A DNA stretch of 30,340 bases from Martensiomyces pterosporus (taxonomy: Eukaryota; Kickxellomycota; Kickxellomycetes; Kickxellales; Kickxellaceae), in contig MU604074.1 in NCBI GenBank assembly GCA_025201845.1, forward strand, positions 5,640 to 35,979. Reading direction: 5' to 3'. A program made the translations under genes and the position numbers. The notes below the pieces were generated by a model. That model was not told the DNA's origin. It searched no databases and saw only the letters and a program-made list of their open reading frames with translations. Positions 19,107 through 28,901 of this stretch are shown here, one piece after another; position 1 is the first letter of the stretch; each line of letters starts with the position of its first letter.

Positions 19107-19882
19107 TTACTTGGAGCCAGACGACTCGGCGTCGGCAGCCTTGGTCTTGTTGGCGTTCCACAGCCTGGCAAAGTAGTTGGTAAGGCCCACATCGGTGGTG
19201 TTGATCCTCCAGGCGCCAAACATCGAGAGCCCGGTGACAGCCACCAGCGCGTACTTCAGGACGCGGCTGATGACGGGCCAGCGGCGGGCATCGAAGTAGT
19301 CGGCGAGCACCTGCTCGAATCCCATGTATGCGTGGATGGGCAGGACGATTCCCATCAGCATGTCGTTTATAGGGTGTGCGCCGTAGATGAGTGCTGTGGC
19401 CAGGATGGGCGCCGAGATCAGCGATACCGCGCGCTCGTTCATCCAGTGGTAAGATCCCTTCAGGCGGTTAGCAGGGGGCTGGGGGACAGCTAAGGGCAGG
19501 CGCAGAAAAAAGGGGTTTGCTGAGGGGTTAGCTGGTCAGCGGCGATACAAGCACACACGCAGAGGCGAGCAGCTACGAAGCTAGCACAACTTACTGGCTG
19601 GGTTGGGAACCTCGTCACCAAACAGCGGCTTTGGCACAGTGGCCTTGAACAGCAGCGGGCGAGCTACAGGCAAAGGGCGGAGACAGGGGAAAAGCGCAAA
19701 TTAGCCGCTGCACGCGTGTGTAGAGAGGGCGGCCTTCTCAGCTGGGCGGCTGGCCCTTCAATGCAAATGAGCTTACCAGTGTGGAGACCAGCAGCGCGCT
19801 GCTGGAGCTGTCCGACAGCCGAGCGGCGAGCGGCGAGCGTAGCAGAGAACATAGCAGAAGACCTGGCGAGAGGAGCGCTCAT
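19107..19882 (-). CDS. SDH4: Succinate dehydrogenase membrane anchor subunit (Sdh4/CybS), three exons
   Basis: CybS is one of two membrane anchors of respiratory complex II, binding haem b and ubiquinone in the mitochondrial inner membrane. I built the gene from three minus-strand exons: 19777-19882, 19595-19663 and 19107-19489, total 558 nt and 185 aa. Introns are 19664-19776 (GTAAGC...TGTAG) and 19490-19594 (GTAAGT...CTTAG), both phase 1, and the junction codons give Ala36 and Thr59. Residues 1-35 form an Arg/Ser/Ala-rich mitochondrial presequence. 'GSYHWMNERA' (70-79) is the family lead-in to the first helix. 'PIHAYMGFEQVLADY' follows, with H111 in the place expected for a haem ligand and D122-Y123 matching the quinone-site Asp-Tyr. 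Three helices fit the fold. It is the only gene here needing introns in its coding region. Confidence 0.92.
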
Positions 19883-20276
19883 TTGTGGAATGGAAAAGCC
19901 GCAATTAAAAAGAGGATTCGCTTGGGAGATGAGCAAAAGCCAAAGAGAGAAAAGCAGATAGATAGAGATAGGAAAAGGGAGAGATAATGGCGCGGATGGC
20001 CCCTCCCCTCCGCTCCCTGCTAGGAAGATTACATCTTCCGACCAAAAGCAGCGGCAGCCTGCCCCGACTGAGTATTTCTCCGGGCCACACACACACCCCT
20101 GTGCGTTATCAGCGGGGGCTGGTGTCCCCTGAGGCAACGACATGACGCTCCCCCAGGGGACAAGACTGGCAATCAGCCAGAAGCAGGCAGGCAAAACAAT
20201 GACATTAATGCGAGAGAGAGAAAAGGAAGGGCTGTCTAGACTACACGTAGAAATGAGGAAGCGCTGAGAGGGCGGT
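19883..20276. other. SDH4 promoter region and PIC2 3' flank
   Basis: 394 bp between PIC2 (ending at 20277) and the SDH4 start (19882), both on the minus strand. On the minus strand the part nearest SDH4 is pyrimidine-rich (TCTCTATCTATC-like around 19960). I see no clear TATA box, RNA or extra gene. Confidence 0.45.
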
Positions 20277-21341
20277 TTACTCGCGCCTCTTCTGTGCTTC
20301 GGCGCTGCCGCTGCTGTCGCCGCCGGTTGTCGGCAGCCCAGTCCTGACCTTGAACGAGTCGTAGATAAACCACTGAGCGGCTGTCAGGGTGCCGATCATA
20401 AAGATGCGCGGCACCAGGCCGGTCCACAAACCAGCGAAGCCCAGGTCCTTCAAGATTTTGCTGACCAGCGCACCCGTGCTCTCGCCCTCGCCCTTTGCAG
20501 CGTTGTTCAGCTTCGAAACAATTGTGTCGGCTGGGTGGGACACGATGGCGCACAGGATTCCAGCCATGTAGCCAGCAGCGAACGTAACGCCCAGCTGCTG
20601 CGCCTTCGAGTACTGGTCCTTGGGCTTGCTCAGGCAGTTCTTGTAGATGGCCTCGACGATGTTCTCAAACGAGGCAAACTTGACCATGGTGTAGGGGATC
20701 TGCCTCAGCCACAGGGGGGCCAGGCCCTTGTAGAACCCGTTGATGCCCTCGGCGGCATAGATCTTCCTAATGCCGCCCGCAAAGCTGGTCGCAAAGGGAG
20801 TGGCCGACGTCTGCATCTTGACCTTCAGAGCCTCCATCGGGCAGAGCATGATGTCGGCGAAGAACTCGGCCGACGCCGACGCCGATAGGTAGAGCCCCGT
20901 CTTGTACTTGTGCACCACGCCATCGCCAACCAGGGAGCCGTAGAGGTACTTGAAGAGCTCATAGAACCCGTACTTGCCCATCCCCTGCAAGGAGTACCCC
21001 ACAAACGTGGGTGCGCCGCCCAAGTAAAGCCCCTTCAGGCCTTCGCTGGCGCCGACCTTTTTGAGGCCATCAAAAATACCCTTGTATGCACCCTTGCTGA
21101 CCTGGAGCCGGCATTTGAGCATGTCAACCGGCGTCAGCGAAAAGTGCGTGGTGCCGCATGCCAAAAGGCCGCCGATGCCGCAGTACACAAAGTACCTGGG
21201 CGAGTTTACTTTGATCGGCGAGCTTGCCGCTGCCACCTGGCGTTTCTGCTGTGGATGCTCGGCGGGCGAGTGCGCGACAAATGGCACTGGTGCAGCAGCA
21301 GTCTCCTTGAACGCAGCAAGGGCGTGCGGAGGAGGGATCAT
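20277..21341 (-). CDS. PIC2: Mitochondrial phosphate (and copper) carrier, Pic2/SLC25A3 type
   Basis: This is a six-helix SLC25 carrier importing phosphate into the matrix for ATP synthesis; yeast Pic2 also carries copper. It has 354 aa, about 50 more than yeast Pic2, mainly from a 48-residue Ala/Pro-rich N-terminus before 'PRYFVYCGIGGLLACG'. The three carrier signatures are visible: 'TPVDMLKCR', 'CPMEALKVK' and 'HPADTIVSK'. 'PTFVGYSLQGMGKYGFYELF', 'APLWLRQIPYTMVKF' and 'GTLTAAQWFIYDSFK' are phosphate-carrier hallmarks, and the end 'VRTGLPTTGG' resembles the Pic2 C-terminus more than Mir1. The first in-frame ATG at 21341 is used; an N-terminal cleaved presequence is possible but not obvious. 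Single exon. It lies in tandem with SDH4, another inner-membrane protein gene, but with its own upstream region. Confidence 0.94.
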   Translation of the reverse strand: MIPPPHALAAFKETAAAPVPFVAHSPAEHPQQKRQVAAASSPIKVNSPRYFVYCGIGGLLACGTTHFSLTPVDMLKCRLQVSKGAYKGIFDGLKKVGASEGLKGLYLGGAPTFVGYSLQGMGKYGFYELFKYLYGSLVGDGVVHKYKTGLYLSASASAEFFADIMLCPMEALKVKMQTSATPFATSFAGGIRKIYAAEGINGFYKGLAPLWLRQIPYTMVKFASFENIVEAIYKNCLSKPKDQYSKAQQLGVTFAAGYMAGILCAIVSHPADTIVSKLNNAAKGEGESTGALVSKILKDLGFAGLWTGLVPRIFMIGTLTAAQWFIYDSFKVRTGLPTTGGDSSGSAEAQKRRE

Positions 21342-21443
21342 TTTGGCAGTCGATATAGAACAAACGGCAATGCTTCGTGCAAACGATACTCAGGCAGGGA
21401 GAGTCGTGGGTGGAGGGAGAGCAGCATCTGTAAGTGCCGCTTC

Positions 21444-21450
21444 TTTATAC
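21444..21450 (-). promoter_or_regulatory. TATA box candidate for PIC2
   Basis: On the minus strand TATAAAG lies 103-109 bp upstream of the PIC2 ATG, a normal distance for a fungal TATA element. It sits in the 270-bp gap between the orphan gene's stop and PIC2. Confidence 0.45.
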
Positions 21451-21611
21451 TCTGCATTTGCTTGTGCCGCGACGACAAGCACACTAGGAATCAAAAATGC
21501 GGATAGGGGGTGTGACGACATACTCCACTACGGATTTCGGAGTGCTTGGGCATGTCTGCGACTGATGGGCGTTTTCCGCACATTGTATTTTTGAAGCACT
21601 TTCGCTAGGGG

Positions 21612-24600
21612 CTAGAAAAACGAATTTAGGATGCTGAGCAAGGGCTCAACGACGGAGTAGTACACCCACCCAAACGGGGAATGCGTCGGCGGAAAAGAGT
21701 GTGCTCCGTCGCTGGAGGACAGCGCCTCTGTCTCAAGCCCTTGGCGGGCATCGCCTTTGCTGCGGAGCCGCACTTTCACGCTACGCGGATACTGGGTAGG
21801 CGCTAGCGTTGCTGCTCCAACGACGGATATGTGCACAGGCGGCTGCTGCTCAGCTGTTGTTGCCGCTGGGGCCAGTGTTGTGGCACCAGTGACTGCAGTT
21901 GCGTCCACAGACAAAGGCGGAGCAGTGCCAGAGGCAGCTGACTCTATCGCAGTCCCATCAAATGCGCCCAAGTGGCGGTACTCGGGAAGAGCCGCTTTGA
22001 TTTGTGCGTCAAGCGGCATCTCTAGGTACTCGGCAGCAAAAAGCACTGCCAGCAATGCAACAAGCAGAAAGGCAGTCGCACGCAGCAGTAGCTTCATGAC
22101 CCGCCACGCCTTTGCTCCAACGGTCGTCGACATCTCCTCCTCTGGTCCATCTGGATGCTGCTCGCGTGCAGGCAGCAGCGGGTCGCTCTCGGCTGGTGGC
22201 TCTGAAGACAATGGTGGAGAAAGAAGCAGCGAAGGCGGGGCGTGCTGCTCAGTTTGCTGGACAGCATGTCCATTCTGAAGCGAAGACCCATTAATTGGCA
22301 AGTCTGCGTCGGAGCACGTGTCGGTGGTTGGAGCACTGCCAGGCAAATGCGGCTTAGGTCCATCAGTCACTTTGCTCACGATTGATTCCTCACGGTGGTC
22401 TGTCTCGACATACGTGGTTGCCAGCAGCGGTTTGCTTTCTTCGATGGGAGCTGCTGCTGCGACCAAATTCAGTTTCAGCGGGGTAGCATACGAGCAGCTG
22501 TCCAACGTAAACCTATGCTCGACCAAAGGCGCGCTGTCTGAAATACGCGCAGTGTCAAGGGGGCACACTACCGTGCAGCTGTCAATCTGACTTGGGCGCA
22601 GCGCATCGCCTGTAGAATGGGGTGCATATAGCGACACAGATACGCCCGAGAGCAGGTTGTTTGACAGCCTCGCAAACCGCATGTGTGAGCGCTGGATGCT
22701 GGCATCCACAGCTTCCGATATCTGCTGGTCAGTGGGGTCTAGTAGCGGCAGTGGGAGCGGCAGTGACAGGGCTGTCTGTTCTGGCAGGTCACCCGCCGAA
22801 ATGTGCGTTGAAAACTCGCACTTTACTACATCGACGATGACTTCGTCGCCCAACTCAGCACCGGGGCTGCGCGCTGGCCGGATGGGCAAAACAATGACCT
22901 CTGTGGCGGATGACAGTAAATGGCCGAGGGTCGAGCACTGGCTGCCAGTGGTTTGCACTTCTAGCTTGTCAACGGCCCACCGATTCGCGCCACCAATGGC
23001 TGGGATGCGGATAGCGAGACAGGGCGTCACCTCCGCAGTTTCCGGACCTGCAGTAGTCGGTTGCATGCACCAAGGCATAAACGAGGCTACCGAGCAAGAC
23101 ATTGACGCGCAGACAGCCAGTCCAGAAGCATTTGCTTGTTCGCTGTCTGGTCGGCCACTGCCGTCAGATCTGACACTGACAACTACATCCAGGTCGACTG
23201 CACACGAGTACGGCATGGCTGTCCAGCCGAGCTCATTTGTAGCTGCTATCAGCCGGCTCATTTGTGTCGAGGCGAGGGTGGATGGCAGGCGCTCGATCAG
23301 AGCGATGTGGTGGGAACGGTAGTCCGATGCCGAAAGCAGCGACAGCAGCTCCGAGAGACTGTTGTCGGACTCTACCAGGGACGCCCTGACCCACAGGCCA
23401 GCGTTGTTCACCACCGATACACTGGCATTGCCAGTCAGAAGGGGCTTTGCCGGAGTTTCAGCAGTGGCCAGCTGCAGAGCTGGCAGCGAGACAGTGCCCT
23501 GTGGAATAGCAATGTAAAGCCGCTCCGTCAGCATCATGCCACGCGGCAGAATCTGTCTTTCCAGTGCAGACGCGACCTCCAAGGTGACCACCGACGTGTT
23601 GCTAGCCGATGGAGGTACCCAGACACGCAGCGGTGACGACGGGAGCGGACCTGACAGCTTGACTCCTTGGGGTGCCTCAGATGTCCAGCGACATGGCACT
23701 GGCACATCTCCACAGCTGGTATTCACAGACTGATGGTGGAGCCCCACGTTCCCCACAAACGGCGAGCCGCTAGCGGTGCCGCCGCCGCCGCCTGGAACAG
23801 CCAGCAAAAGCGGAGCAAACTGCAAGTCAATAAATTCTGGCCATGCCGTGTGCGAATCAAGGACGGCGCTCGAGCTCTTGCATTCTCGCCCTGTGCTTAG
23901 CGTGACGCTAGTCAGCACCTGCAGCCCTTCTGGCTGGACGACAATTCTGGTGACAACGCTGTCGATAAGCGGTGCTGCGCGGGCAGCAGTGTCGTCCTGA
24001 GGCGGTGCAGAGTTGGGTCCAGAGTCGACTGCTGCTGTGGCGCTTTGTTCGTCTGGTGGGAGCAGGCCCGGATTGGGTGTCTGTGCGCTGCTCTTTCCGC
24101 GGACCGTGCTGTTGGGCGTCGAGGCGGCAGAAAGGATGGTTTCCAGCCCGAATCTTGGAAGCAGTGGCTCATCAGCGTCGCTCAATTCGATCTGTGGTTG
24201 CGTGGAGCCATTCAGCATGTCAGTATCTGGCACCATCTGCTCCGTCACAGGCGCACCAGACGATACTGGCCGACAGTACTCGAGAAGGCGTGGTGACCAG
24301 GCAATCGATATGCTGTCCACAGACTTTAGCTTGAATACCGTGAGCTCCGTCTTTTGGTAGTCAAACCCCTCTGACTGCGCTTGGTCCTTGGCGAACGACG
24401 CCCACAGACCCTGGCGGTTGCTGCTACAATCAAAGACAGCATGGTCGCTAGACTGGTTGGCTGGAATCGGGGATCCGAAATCATCTACATGCACGCTTGT
24501 GCTGGTGTCCTGGTTAGGCACTGAGCGAAGACCAAACATGTCGTTTGCACCGAGGCGACCGTCGCTGCCAACCAGATCAGGCTGCGGATCGTGGCCAAAG

Positions 24601-27515
24601 GTATCACGCCTTCCGTACTCCTCAATGAATCTCTGCAGCTTGCGGTCCAGTACCGATTCGGCATCCTCGTCAAGACACTCCCCATGACCACCTGACAAGC
24701 CAAAAGCAGAGCCGTCTTGCTCTGCAGCATCAGAATCATCCGTGTTCAGCCACCCAGCAGCACGCTCTTCATGAGCCGCATGCTCGCCTATGAATGGTGC
24801 TGAAAGCAGCGCCGATGGCTGCGGCGTAGGGCTAAGCAGCATGTCGGATTCCCTGGACCGGCTTCTCTCCATAGACGCCGCCGCTAGAGAAGCCATGCGT
24901 GCGTCAACGGCTCGCGAACTCTGTGGCTCAACATGAGACGGCTGGGTCATTTTAACGCGGTAGAAGCATCCATATGTGCCGCCTGGTAGCCCCGTAGTGC
25001 CAAGGGGCGATTGCTGCGTTGAGTCGTTTGCTGGTGGGGACAGAGGCACCACGCTGGACAAGGCTGGGCGGCTGATGCCTGCCATGCGGATAGAGCTCGG
25101 CACGTCATCCATGGCCACCTTCATGAGCTGCCGCCTAGGAGTGGCCAAGTCGTCGGTCTGTTCGTGTTGGCGCTGAGGCTGTCTGTCACCAGCGAAATCC
25201 AGCAGCACCAGGTCATTCTGATCACCACTGTCATTGCCACTGTGATCAAGCAGCGTGTGGCGATGCGGCAAGCGCACACGGACTCGTGTATGGAGCGATC
25301 GTGGAAGGCCGCTGAGCGACATGGTCCCCGATTCCCAGGGATAAATGGTCATCGCATGTGCTGCTGGTCGCTTCACTCCCGGGCTGACCTCGCCTGTCGA
25401 CTCGACAGAAACTCCGTGCTCACTGCTGCTGGAAGAAATATCCGCTGGAACATAGAACCATACGGTGAGTCGATAGCGCCTTGGCTCGCGCAGCCTCGCA
25501 ACGAACATCCCACGCGAGGAATCAATCTCAAACTCACAAAGAGGTGCCTCATTGACTGTGGTCAATGCAGGGGCAGACTCGGTGTTGGGCTGCGGCGTTT
25601 CAGCTCTTGCTGGCGGCTGCGGCACAGCGGCAGCTGTTTCTCCGTTTAATTGCATGGATCCGGGTTGCAGATCGGGATGCTGGCGTGTCAAGCCGGGAGC
25701 CCTGTCGCTGTTGCTACCATCCACGAACGCACTGCTTGTATGCGCAGAGGCCGCCGCGCTAGCCCCAGAGTTGGCGCGCGCTCTCCTGTTGACAAACCCC
25801 ATCGACGAGTGCGGGCGATCAAAGCGGTGGGCAAGGGAAGCAGTGCTTGCTGAGCCGTGGAACGGTGAATACCTGGGTGCTGTGCCTGTAGCGTTGCTGC
25901 GCGAGGCATCCAAAGGCGCCCCCGGTGGGGAGTACATCTCATCCATCGCACTAATCGGCCTGTTGAGAAGTCCCGTTGCTTGGTTATAGGTCACCTCATC
26001 GTTGAATGACTGCGTGCGGCGAGACAAAAGAGACGGATTGCTGGGAGAGCTTGCCAGATCGCTGTAGATGGCCACTCGATCCGATGCTCTAGCTCGCGCA
26101 CGCGAATAAGATGCCATGGTGTGTGACTCGTAGTGAGCAGCAGCCGGCTGTGGCTCAACGCCTGAAACCGCGCCATCGCTTGAAAGAGAGCTGGAGTTGG
26201 TCTGTGAGGTCGCCAGCAGTGGCGGCGGCGGCGGTGGGTATGGCGACACCTGGTTGACATGGAACACAGGGGGGGTGCGGGTGTGGGTGCGAGCATCGCT
26301 TTTGCGCGAGGGCGTCCGCACTACAGGCACTGGCGCAGGAGTCGATGCCAGCCAGTCAGCAGCGATGTTCTCCGAGCGCAGCTGCTCGTCGGGGGGCAGT
26401 GTGAGTGTCTGCTGGCCCAGGCTTGGAGATGAGACGGGCGACGTAGGCAGCGATGGAGCAGCTGACTCTGCATACTCACCTGCGCCAGCAACAGTAAAGT
26501 CAGCACGCTCGATTCTGGGCCAGCGGTTGGCATTGAAATCGCCATTCTTCAGGAGCGACGAGTGCTGGCGGTCGCCCATTCCGCGCAGTAGCGACTGAGA
26601 CATACGGGGCTCGCCGACACAGAGCAAATCCACAGACTGCTCGCCCTGGTGCAAGACATGCACTGCGACATCCATCCGCACGCGTATACGAGGCGCAGGC
26701 GCCTTTTGTTGGCCGCCCTGACCAGAGTCGGCGATCGGCTCCGCTGAATGACCAGCTCTCAGACGCCGGCGCTTTGCCTTGTGCTGGTCAAGGTCTGGTG
26801 GCACTACCTTGGCATCCAGCTTGAGGCTGCTGACAAGCAGAGGCGCCTTCCCGCTACCGCTGGCATTGGCCTGGGAGTAGTACTGCTGAGTCGCAGTGAA
26901 TGTGCTGGCAGAGGTGGCACTATACATCGACCCACGCGACTCAGGGCGCGCATAGGCAGCTGCCTGCATATCCACGAGGTGCTGCTGAGCCCCCGCGCCA
27001 TTGTCATAGCCGTTGATGTTGCTATAGTGTGGTTGTGGGAACTGCTCCTGCACGACTCTGCTGCTGCCACTGTCGCTATTCTTACGGAAAGTGAATGTGC
27101 CGCTGTTGCTGTTGCTGCTCGCAAAGACCTGCGAGATGGGTGCCATGTGAGTCGATCCCCTAGCATTTATCCTCCTTGGAATGGTTGGCGTGTAGCTTGC
27201 CTCCGAAAACTGTCTGCCAACTGTCTGCGCTCTGTCTCTTGCTCCTCTAACAGCTGGCGAGGCGGTTCTTGACGAGCCCCACGGAGAACCGCTATGCTGT
27301 GTCGCAGGCTGTGGGAGCTGGGTGTTTGCCAAAGGCGTGCGATACCGGCTGGGCAGGGTGGATATCGTTGCTGTTCGGCCAAGCGTAGCTGAGGCACCGC
27401 CCAGCGTGGAGCGCCTGTTTTCAAAAGCTGGTGGGTCCATGCGCGTGGGCGTGACGTTGCTTTGCATGCTGGAATGCCAGCTCGACCTCGAGTTTGCTCG
27501 GGCTCTTTGCGACAT
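21612..27515 (-). CDS. Orphan 1967-aa protein with one C-terminal membrane segment
   Basis: I do not recognise this protein. The frame is open from 27782, but the first 89 residues of that version read like translated leader DNA, so I chose the ATG at 27515 ('MSQRARANSRSSWHSSMQ', 1967 aa). Residues 1 to about 680 are Ser/Arg/Pro-rich and mostly disordered, with a basic patch KAKRRRLR (about 246-253) that could be a nuclear localisation signal. Shorter ordered, strand-rich blocks follow, for example around 'MFVARLREPRRYRLTVWFYV' and 'VVTLEVASALERQILPRGMM'. One hydrophobic helix (about 1809-1828, 'LLLRATAFLLVALLAVLFAA') precedes a 139-residue tail ending 'YYSVVEPLLSILNSFF'. No signal peptide is seen. 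The topology suggests a long cytosolic or nucleoplasmic domain, one membrane pass and a lumenal tail. The absence of stops over 5.9 kb supports a real gene. Confidence 0.8.
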   Translation of the reverse strand: MSQRARANSRSSWHSSMQSNVTPTRMDPPAFENRRSTLGGASATLGRTATISTLPSRYRTPLANTQLPQPATQHSGSPWGSSRTASPAVRGARDRAQTVGRQFSEASYTPTIPRRINARGSTHMAPISQVFASSNSNSGTFTFRKNSDSGSSRVVQEQFPQPHYSNINGYDNGAGAQQHLVDMQAAAYARPESRGSMYSATSASTFTATQQYYSQANASGSGKAPLLVSSLKLDAKVVPPDLDQHKAKRRRLRAGHSAEPIADSGQGGQQKAPAPRIRVRMDVAVHVLHQGEQSVDLLCVGEPRMSQSLLRGMGDRQHSSLLKNGDFNANRWPRIERADFTVAGAGEYAESAAPSLPTSPVSSPSLGQQTLTLPPDEQLRSENIAADWLASTPAPVPVVRTPSRKSDARTHTRTPPVFHVNQVSPYPPPPPPLLATSQTNSSSLSSDGAVSGVEPQPAAAHYESHTMASYSRARARASDRVAIYSDLASSPSNPSLLSRRTQSFNDEVTYNQATGLLNRPISAMDEMYSPPGAPLDASRSNATGTAPRYSPFHGSASTASLAHRFDRPHSSMGFVNRRARANSGASAAASAHTSSAFVDGSNSDRAPGLTRQHPDLQPGSMQLNGETAAAVPQPPARAETPQPNTESAPALTTVNEAPLCEFEIDSSRGMFVARLREPRRYRLTVWFYVPADISSSSSEHGVSVESTGEVSPGVKRPAAHAMTIYPWESGTMSLSGLPRSLHTRVRVRLPHRHTLLDHSGNDSGDQNDLVLLDFAGDRQPQRQHEQTDDLATPRRQLMKVAMDDVPSSIRMAGISRPALSSVVPLSPPANDSTQQSPLGTTGLPGGTYGCFYRVKMTQPSHVEPQSSRAVDARMASLAAASMERSRSRESDMLLSPTPQPSALLSAPFIGEHAAHEERAAGWLNTDDSDAAEQDGSAFGLSGGHGECLDEDAESVLDRKLQRFIEEYGRRDTFGHDPQPDLVGSDGRLGANDMFGLRSVPNQDTSTSVHVDDFGSPIPANQSSDHAVFDCSSNRQGLWASFAKDQAQSEGFDYQKTELTVFKLKSVDSISIAWSPRLLEYCRPVSSGAPVTEQMVPDTDMLNGSTQPQIELSDADEPLLPRFGLETILSAASTPNSTVRGKSSAQTPNPGLLPPDEQSATAAVDSGPNSAPPQDDTAARAAPLIDSVVTRIVVQPEGLQVLTSVTLSTGRECKSSSAVLDSHTAWPEFIDLQFAPLLLAVPGGGGGTASGSPFVGNVGLHHQSVNTSCGDVPVPCRWTSEAPQGVKLSGPLPSSPLRVWVPPSASNTSVVTLEVASALERQILPRGMMLTERLYIAIPQGTVSLPALQLATAETPAKPLLTGNASVSVVNNAGLWVRASLVESDNSLSELLSLLSASDYRSHHIALIERLPSTLASTQMSRLIAATNELGWTAMPYSCAVDLDVVVSVRSDGSGRPDSEQANASGLAVCASMSCSVASFMPWCMQPTTAGPETAEVTPCLAIRIPAIGGANRWAVDKLEVQTTGSQCSTLGHLLSSATEVIVLPIRPARSPGAELGDEVIVDVVKCEFSTHISAGDLPEQTALSLPLPLPLLDPTDQQISEAVDASIQRSHMRFARLSNNLLSGVSVSLYAPHSTGDALRPSQIDSCTVVCPLDTARISDSAPLVEHRFTLDSCSYATPLKLNLVAAAAPIEESKPLLATTYVETDHREESIVSKVTDGPKPHLPGSAPTTDTCSDADLPINGSSLQNGHAVQQTEQHAPPSLLLSPPLSSEPPAESDPLLPAREQHPDGPEEEMSTTVGAKAWRVMKLLLRATAFLLVALLAVLFAAEYLEMPLDAQIKAALPEYRHLGAFDGTAIESAASGTAPPLSVDATAVTGATTLAPAATTAEQQPPVHISVVGAATLAPTQYPRSVKVRLRSKGDARQGLETEALSSSDGAHSFPPTHSPFGWVYYSVVEPLLSILNSFF

Positions 27516-28901
27516 TTGAATGAGCAGAGTTTTGTTTGGATGAGTGCGAGTGTGAAAGTGGAAAGTGCGAATGCAGAAGTAGAAACAGGCCGGGAGAAAC
27601 AGGAAGCAAGTAGTGAAAAATAGAGTCTGAGAATGAGCACAGACGCATGGTGCCAGGCTGGAAGCCAAACAACCAGCAATGCGAGTCAAACCTGATTGGC
27701 TGGGTGCACCAGCAGGCAACTCTATAATCGGCGCTGTGCTGTCAAGAAAAACACCAAAACAAAGCATAGTTCCAACTGGCATTCACCATTGCTGTTGTGT
27801 GTTTGGGAGCTAGCCTGCCAGAAGCATGGCTGTGCAGATGGCGCTCAGCTTCTCAAGGAATCCGCTGTCTCGCTTGTACCTGGGAGAGTGCAGAGATTAC
27901 TGCAGCCAGCGTAAGCCGGTAGAGCTGCCTTATCGACATTATGGAAGCCACGGTAGCGGGTCCCAGCCACGGTTTGGCGGATGGCTTTGATGCGTGTGTG
28001 CCAGGGAGTACAATTGGAGTAGGGAATGACAAAACCAGCCTTCTGGAGGGAATGGGCAGTTGATAAGGCCGAGCTACTGCTCCGCTACCGTGGTGGTTGA
28101 GCCACCAAATGGAGGAGTGAGCTCAGCCAGACATTCAGCTGGCTTTTTCCGGCCTGATGCGTCTATTGGATGTCTTCTCGCATGGAGCCTCGTATGGACT
28201 TGGGCCATGCTGGCAACCGCAGTAGCACAACAGGCAGATATTGCTGCCATGATAGAGCAAAGATAGTCGACATGCGTGTTGCTTGGAAGAGCAGTGACGG
28301 AAGAAACAGGAGAAACCCCGACAGCGGGCTTTGTCATGGCTCTATCGGAGCAGTGATTCAGCATTACTTGCATCTGGGTCTTGGGAATGGTGCATGGCTG
28401 CTCCCTTCCCAATGCATGCAGCAGCAGTGCAAGTAGCGGTTGTAGGAATCCCAAGCGCCATTCGTGTGCCCAAACCACAGCCTGCTCTGCGCACTCTAAT
28501 CTATATACTCACAAAGCTGGTGGATTCGCAGCATGGCTTCAGCTTGTCTTTCCTTCCACCACCGTTCGCCATCTGGGTTAGCTGCCTTTGCTGCACCTCG
28601 CCCGCCAAACAGCACGAGACATCGCCCTAGACATCCTGCTATACGGTGGGAATGCTGTGCCCCCTTTTTCCTGTAGGCGGCAGCTGCGGCTTTTTAAGCA
28701 CTGGTAGCGTAGAGTGCGGAAGCAGCCCACTCGGCTCAAATGACCACTGTTGCAACAACTTTCACAGTAGCTCACATCCACTTCCGAACACCAATTTATC
28801 TTGGTTCTTTGAGCAGTGAAAACGGGCCAGTAAACACTCTTCTCTCTCTCCACCACCGTTTCACGACTACTGTTTAATAGCCTTTTTCGCCTCTTCAACT
28901 G
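27516..28901. other. Divergent intergenic region between the orphan gene and the hydrolase
   Basis: 1386 bp between divergently transcribed genes. It holds a CCAAT box (27695-27699), a 12-bp inverted repeat (CCACGGTAGCGG at 27948-27959, complement at 28082-28093), and pyrimidine-rich DNA just before the hydrolase start (about 28840-28860). Small plus-strand ORFs at 27826-27990 (54 aa) and 27941-28063 (40 aa), and a longer one with a hydrophobic stretch at 28060-28266, overlap in different frames. None has a family resemblance I can name, so I leave them unannotated. Confidence 0.45.
27695..27699 (-). promoter_or_regulatory. CCAAT box of the orphan gene
   Basis: On the minus strand the context AGCCAATCA fits the consensus bound by the Hap2/3/5 (NF-Y) complex. 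It is about 180 bp upstream of the chosen ATG at 27515, a common position. This placement also argues that the DNA above 27515 is promoter and leader rather than coding. Confidence 0.45.

Noticed and set aside
19107..21341. SDH4 and PIC2 as an operon-like unit
   Set aside because: They share strand and organelle, but 394 bp and a separate TATA-type element for PIC2 point to independent transcription.
27516..27782. An N-terminal extension of the orphan protein to the ATG at 27782
   Set aside because: The added 89 residues include a Cys/Phe-rich stretch unlike the rest, and the DNA contains a CCAAT box at a normal promoter distance from 27515.
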